Under the pieces are notes generated by a model. The model saw only the letters and a list, made by a program, of their open reading frames with translations. It had not been told where the DNA came from and made no database searches. The position numbers and the translations under genes are program-made. A DNA stretch of 16,267 nucleotides from CAYLOP01 sp964385305 (GTDB lineage Bacteria > Chloroflexota > Anaerolineae > Anaerolineales > E44-bin32), in contig CAYLOP010000061.1 in assembly GCA_964385305.1 (NCBI GenBank), positions 1 through 16,267 of the forward strand, read 5' to 3'. This document shows, piece after piece, positions 13,824-16,267 of the stretch (position 1 is the stretch's first letter; the number at the start of each line of letters is the position of its first letter).

Positions 13824-14934
13824 CTTGAAGATCGATTCGGTTGAACTGCGATTGGTCCGCATGCAGTTGATCGCCCCGTTTGAAACCTCTTTCGGAGTGG
13901 AGCGAGATCGCGATTGTTTGATCTTGAAGATCGATAGCGAAGGGGCGATGGGGTGGGGAGAATGTGTTGCCGTACGGAATCCCGGATACTCCTACGAAAC
14001 GACGGAGACTGCCTGGCATATCCTCACCGAGTTCTTCATCCCCGAGATCTTGAGTAAACGGCTTCAGAGTGTCGAGGATCTTCGAAATCGACTGCGGATC
14101 TTTAAAGGCCATCCATTGGCCCGCGCTGGCCTGGAGCTTGCCATTTGGGATCTGTTGGGTGTGACATCGGGGCGTTCCCTGCAGGATCTCCTGGGCGGCG
14201 TTGTCCCACAAGTTCCCGTGGGAGTCTCGGTAGGCATTCAGGAGGATGCGGATACCTTGGTTAAGGTCGTCGGGGAGTATGTTGTGCAAGGGTATCGCCG
14301 TGTGAAATTAAAGATCAAACCTGGGAGGGATGTGCATGAGGTACGGGCCGTGCGTGAAGCCTTCCCAGATCTTCCTCTTCAGGTGGACGCGAATGCGGCA
14401 TACGATCTGGAGGATATCGATATCTTCAAGGCGCTCGATGAATTCCAGCTACTGTTGATAGAGCAGCCGCTTGCAGAAGACGACTTGGTGGACCATAGCA
14501 GTCTCCAAGCGCAACTCCAAACCCCGATCTGTTTGGACGAGAGTATCTTATCGGTTCGGCACACTCGCCAGGCACTCCAGATCGATGCTTGCCGTGTCGT
14601 AAATATCAAGCAGGCTCGCATAGGCGGCCTCCAAGAAGCTTTAGCTGTTCACGATCTATGCCATGCTGCATCAATCCCTGTGTGGTGTGGAGGCATGCTT
14701 GAGACGGGAATAGGACGAGCAGCGAACCTGGCGCTGGCTTCCCTGCCAGGCTTTCAGCTCCCGGGCGATATCTCTGCTACGGATCGTTATTACAATGTGG
14801 ACATTGCCGTGCCACGCTTTCACCTGAACGCTGACAGCACGATCGACGTTCCTACGGGGCTTGGTTTGGGCGTCTCTGTAGACCTCGACGCCCTCGAGCG
14901 TTTCACACTTCGAAAAGCACTTCTCTCGAAATAG
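13816..14934 (+). CDS. o-Succinylbenzoate synthase / N-succinylamino acid racemase
   Basis: A 372-residue enolase-superfamily enzyme of the MenC/NSAR group. The N-terminal capping domain includes PFETSFG near 21-27. The barrel carries the KxK motif (Lys164, Lys166 in VKLKIKPG), metal ligands Asp191 (VDANAAYD), Glu216 (IEQPL) and Asp241 (CLDES), the opposite catalytic Lys265 (NIKQARIGG), and CGGMLETGIG near the end. The start is TTG at 13816, 5 nt after GGAGAAGG, so the gene overlaps the GNAT stop by 8 nt. A longer frame from 13756 lies inside the GNAT gene and is rejected. The family mixes menaquinone synthesis (OSBS) with racemisation of N-succinyl amino acids. With no other men genes here and a coupled GNAT, NSAR activity seems more likely. 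I leave the symbol blank because OSBS and NSAR cannot be told apart by eye. Confidence 0.88.
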   Translation: MANLKIDSVELRLVRMQLIAPFETSFGVERDRDCLILKIDSEGAMGWGECVAVRNPGYSYETTETAWHILTEFFIPEILSKRLQSVEDLRNRLRIFKGHPLARAGLELAIWDLLGVTSGRSLQDLLGGVVPQVPVGVSVGIQEDADTLVKVVGEYVVQGYRRVKLKIKPGRDVHEVRAVREAFPDLPLQVDANAAYDLEDIDIFKALDEFQLLLIEQPLAEDDLVDHSSLQAQLQTPICLDESILSVRHTRQALQIDACRVVNIKQARIGGLQEALAVHDLCHAASIPVWCGGMLETGIGRAANLALASLPGFQLPGDISATDRYYNVDIAVPRFHLNADSTIDVPTGLGLGVSVDLDALERFTLRKALLSK

Positions 14935-15137
14935 ATTCAGGGAATGCCACAACACAACATCGACAACGCGCCGGATCTACCGGTGCGTTCGCGGCGTCGT
15001 TATCACCTGGATGCGCATTTAGGGGAGAGTGTTGTGGGGAGGGAGATACGCCCTTGAAAGTGGCTTTGCTGATGACGGTGGTTGATACAGGTGCATGGGT
15101 AAATCCTGCTTATCGGGGAACCTCGAGAATAATTTGC
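14935..15137. other. Intergenic between convergent operons, weak short frames
   Basis: Besides the hairpin, this holds a 37-codon frame at 14944-15057 (start ATG, no proper ribosome site). A TTG frame starting at 15054 is preceded by GGGAG at a plausible distance, begins MKVALLMTVVD, and then runs into the antisense of the VTT gene. Neither resembles a known family. The second could be the start of a lost gene, but I cannot support a CDS. Confidence 0.4.
14965..14989. terminator. Strong hairpin after the OSBS/NSAR gene
   Basis: AACGCGCCGG (14965-14974) pairs with CCGGTGCGTT (14980-14989) around a 5-nt loop, with one G-T pair. It begins 30 bp after the stop of the plus-strand operon and lies before the convergent VTT gene. 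No T-tract follows on either side. Its outer part (AACGCG with GTGCGTT) resembles that of the hairpin at 9353-9383. Confidence 0.45.
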
Positions 15138-15710
15138 TTAGGGAGTCGTACCGAGCAATCGGAGGAGCCAATCGGAGGAGACACCACCAGCGTAAGCAAA
15201 GCCGAGCATTTTTATCGTCTTACCAATCAAGGTCCAGAAGAGAAATTTGTGAACAGGCATTCGTAACGCTCCGGCAGCGGCGCCTGCCAGGTCGAAGAAT
15301 GGATTGGGGATGAGTGCAAGGACCAATATAAAGAGACCGCCGTATCGCTTTGTCCAGTGTTCCAATCGATCATACAGGTCTGTTCGTTCTACGAATGCTT
15401 GCCCGCTCAAGCCGGCAAGGTAGCCTGTAAGCTCGCCTAGCGAGGCTCCTGCACCTGCCGCTATGGCAACCCCGATGGGGTTGAATACCGCGCCAAGCGC
15501 AAATGTGATCGCAATTCCCGGAGCGGGAAGAATCACTGTTGCATTGGCTAAGATCGATAGCAGGAAGATGCCGGGATACCCGTAGACCTCAAGATGTTCG
15601 AGTTGGGAACGACAGGCATAGATGTAGGCTGTAATTGCGATTACCGCTGCCAACGCCAGGACCCGGAGGAGATTCAGGCGCCAGCCAGAAAGGGCGTTTC
15701 GTTCTCTCAC
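15138..15710 (-). CDS. VTT/DedA-like membrane protein
   Basis: A 190-residue integral membrane protein of the SNARE-associated/VTT (DedA-like) group, relatives of which are proposed lipid-handling or undecaprenyl-phosphate flippase proteins. Residues 13-32 form a first transmembrane helix. GASLGELTGYLAG near 87-99 is the glycine-rich family motif, and the re-entrant-type segment ALIPNPFFDLAGAAAGALRMPVHKFLFWTLIGKTIK near 131-166 matches the family's core, though many DedA proteins have an Arg before the first proline where this has Ile. The start is GTG at 15710, overlapping the cyclophilin stop by 4 nt (GTGA), so translation is probably coupled. A 13-bp tandem duplication at 15156-15181 lies in the last codons and sets the C-terminal frame (SSDWLLRLLGTTP). 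Confidence 0.85.
   Translation of the reverse strand: MRERNALSGWRLNLLRVLALAAVIAITAYIYACRSQLEHLEVYGYPGIFLLSILANATVILPAPGIAITFALGAVFNPIGVAIAAGAGASLGELTGYLAGLSGQAFVERTDLYDRLEHWTKRYGGLFILVLALIPNPFFDLAGAAAGALRMPVHKFLFWTLIGKTIKMLGFAYAGGVSSDWLLRLLGTTP
15156..15181. repeat. 13-bp tandem duplication in the VTT 3' end
   Basis: Two adjacent copies of CAATCGGAGGAG plus one base (15156-15168, 15169-15181), identical in 12 of 13 positions. Thirteen is not a multiple of three, so gain of the second copy would have changed the reading frame of the final VTT codons. Confidence 0.7.
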
Positions 15711-16219
15711 GCTTCGGCTATGTCAATGGCATGAATCTTAACGGCAGGAGCATCCACATTTCTAGGATCGCGCGGTGGGATGGACATAAGAATATCAAGG
15801 CCATCCGTAACCCTGCCAAATACGGAATGCCGATCATCAAGATGTGGCGTTGCGACGTGTGTGATGAAGAATTGACATCCGTTGGTATTCGGGCCGGCAT
15901 TCGCCATCGAGAGCACACCAGGACCGGTATGCCTTAAAGCGGGGTGAAATTCATCTGCGAATGTGTAGCCTGGACCGCCAGTACCCGTGCCCGTGGGATC
16001 GCCACATTGGGCCATGAAGTCCGTGATCACGCGGTGGAAAGTAACACCATCATAAAAACCTTCTCGCGCCAGGAAGACAAAGTTGTTGACCGTGTTCGGC
16101 GCCTTATCCGCATGCAGTTTGCAGACAATATCTCCGAGATCAGTCTTGATCGTTGCGGAGTACGTCTTCTCTGGATCGAGGGAAAATTGTGGCGGGGCGG
16201 GGTAGCTTTTATTAAGCAT
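15707..16219 (-). CDS. Cyclophilin-type peptidyl-prolyl isomerase
   Basis: A 170-residue cytosolic cyclophilin that speeds cis-trans isomerisation of proline bonds in folding proteins. It carries APNTVNNFVFLAREGFYDGVTFHRVI (the FHR active-site arginine), FMAQCGDPTGTGTGGPGYTFADEF, MANAGPNTNGCQFFIT and the PHLDDRHSVFGRV segment. The tryptophan that eukaryotic cyclophilins use for cyclosporin binding is His here, common in bacterial types. There is no signal peptide. The ATG at 16219 follows AGGAG by 5 nt. A TTG six codons upstream would span that site and is rejected. The downstream VTT gene overlaps it by 4 nt, so they are one operon whose promoter probably lies beyond the right edge. Confidence 0.94.
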   Translation of the reverse strand: MLNKSYPAPPQFSLDPEKTYSATIKTDLGDIVCKLHADKAPNTVNNFVFLAREGFYDGVTFHRVITDFMAQCGDPTGTGTGGPGYTFADEFHPALRHTGPGVLSMANAGPNTNGCQFFITHVATPHLDDRHSVFGRVTDGLDILMSIPPRDPRNVDAPAVKIHAIDIAEA

Positions 16220-16267
16220 GTTATCTCCTGGGTTCAAATTTGGTCATCCCGACTTGATCGGTTTTGG

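Noticed and set aside
13816..14934. Naming the gene menC and the operon a menaquinone cluster
   Set aside because: No other men gene lies in the window, and the coupled GNAT points at least as well to racemase activity. Left as OSBS/NSAR.
16222..16245. GGTTCAAAT near the right edge, like a tRNA T-loop
   Set aside because: The flanking bases do not form a T-stem and no acceptor or anticodon arm is present. It belongs to the cyclophilin upstream region.

Overview
The window reads as a stretch of bacterial chromosome holding 15 protein genes in short operons on both strands. There is no sign of phage, transposon, CRISPR, tRNA or rRNA. Protein flavour (the pyrophosphatase N-terminus, DegV, the DUF255/YyaL-type protein, ScpA, FabF/FabH), frequent TTG and GTG starts (5 of 15 genes by my start choices) and good Shine-Dalgarno sites suggest a member of Chloroflexota, probably Anaerolineae. 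That assignment is inference from remembered family resemblance, not from a search.

Layout. Bases 1-945 carry no gene I can support, but hold several inverted repeats, one group of which could be a structured RNA. Then, on the minus strand: an adenosine deaminase (946-1953), a SUMF1/FGE-fold lipoprotein lacking the FGE catalytic cysteines (2051-2797), DegV (3067-3909) with a well-formed promoter and a palindrome over its -35, a family I inorganic pyrophosphatase (4219-4827), and a large thioredoxin-fold/DUF255 protein of the YyaL/SPATA20 family (4935-6986). A VanZ-like membrane protein (plus strand, 7166-7570) overlaps tail to tail with scpA (minus, 7534-8301). scpA is preceded by a zinc-ribbon membrane protein (8305-8757) in the same operon. 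Across a divergent promoter region lies thioredoxin (plus, 8958-9308).

A strong hairpin separates thioredoxin from the convergent fatty-acid pair fabF-fabH (minus, 9430-11806). Divergent from fabF is a plus-strand operon: an NAD(P)-binding atypical SDR protein (11997-12932), a GNAT acyltransferase (12942-13823) and an enolase-superfamily OSBS/NSAR enzyme (13816-14934). The last two overlap and probably act together. A second strong hairpin follows, then a convergent minus-strand pair entering from beyond the right edge: a cyclophilin peptidyl-prolyl isomerase (15707-16219) and a VTT/DedA-like membrane protein (15138-15710) with a 4-nt stop/start overlap.

Most genes are housekeeping: purine salvage, pyrophosphate removal, type II fatty acid synthesis, chromosome condensation, redox and folding. 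I see no clear new defence or mobile system. The items most worth a second look are the GNAT-OSBS/NSAR pair (a possible D- to L-amino acid route), the FabH basic amphipathic tail, the zinc-ribbon membrane protein joined to scpA, the palindromes placed over promoters upstream of degV and between fabF and the SDR gene, and the hairpin-rich gene-free left end.
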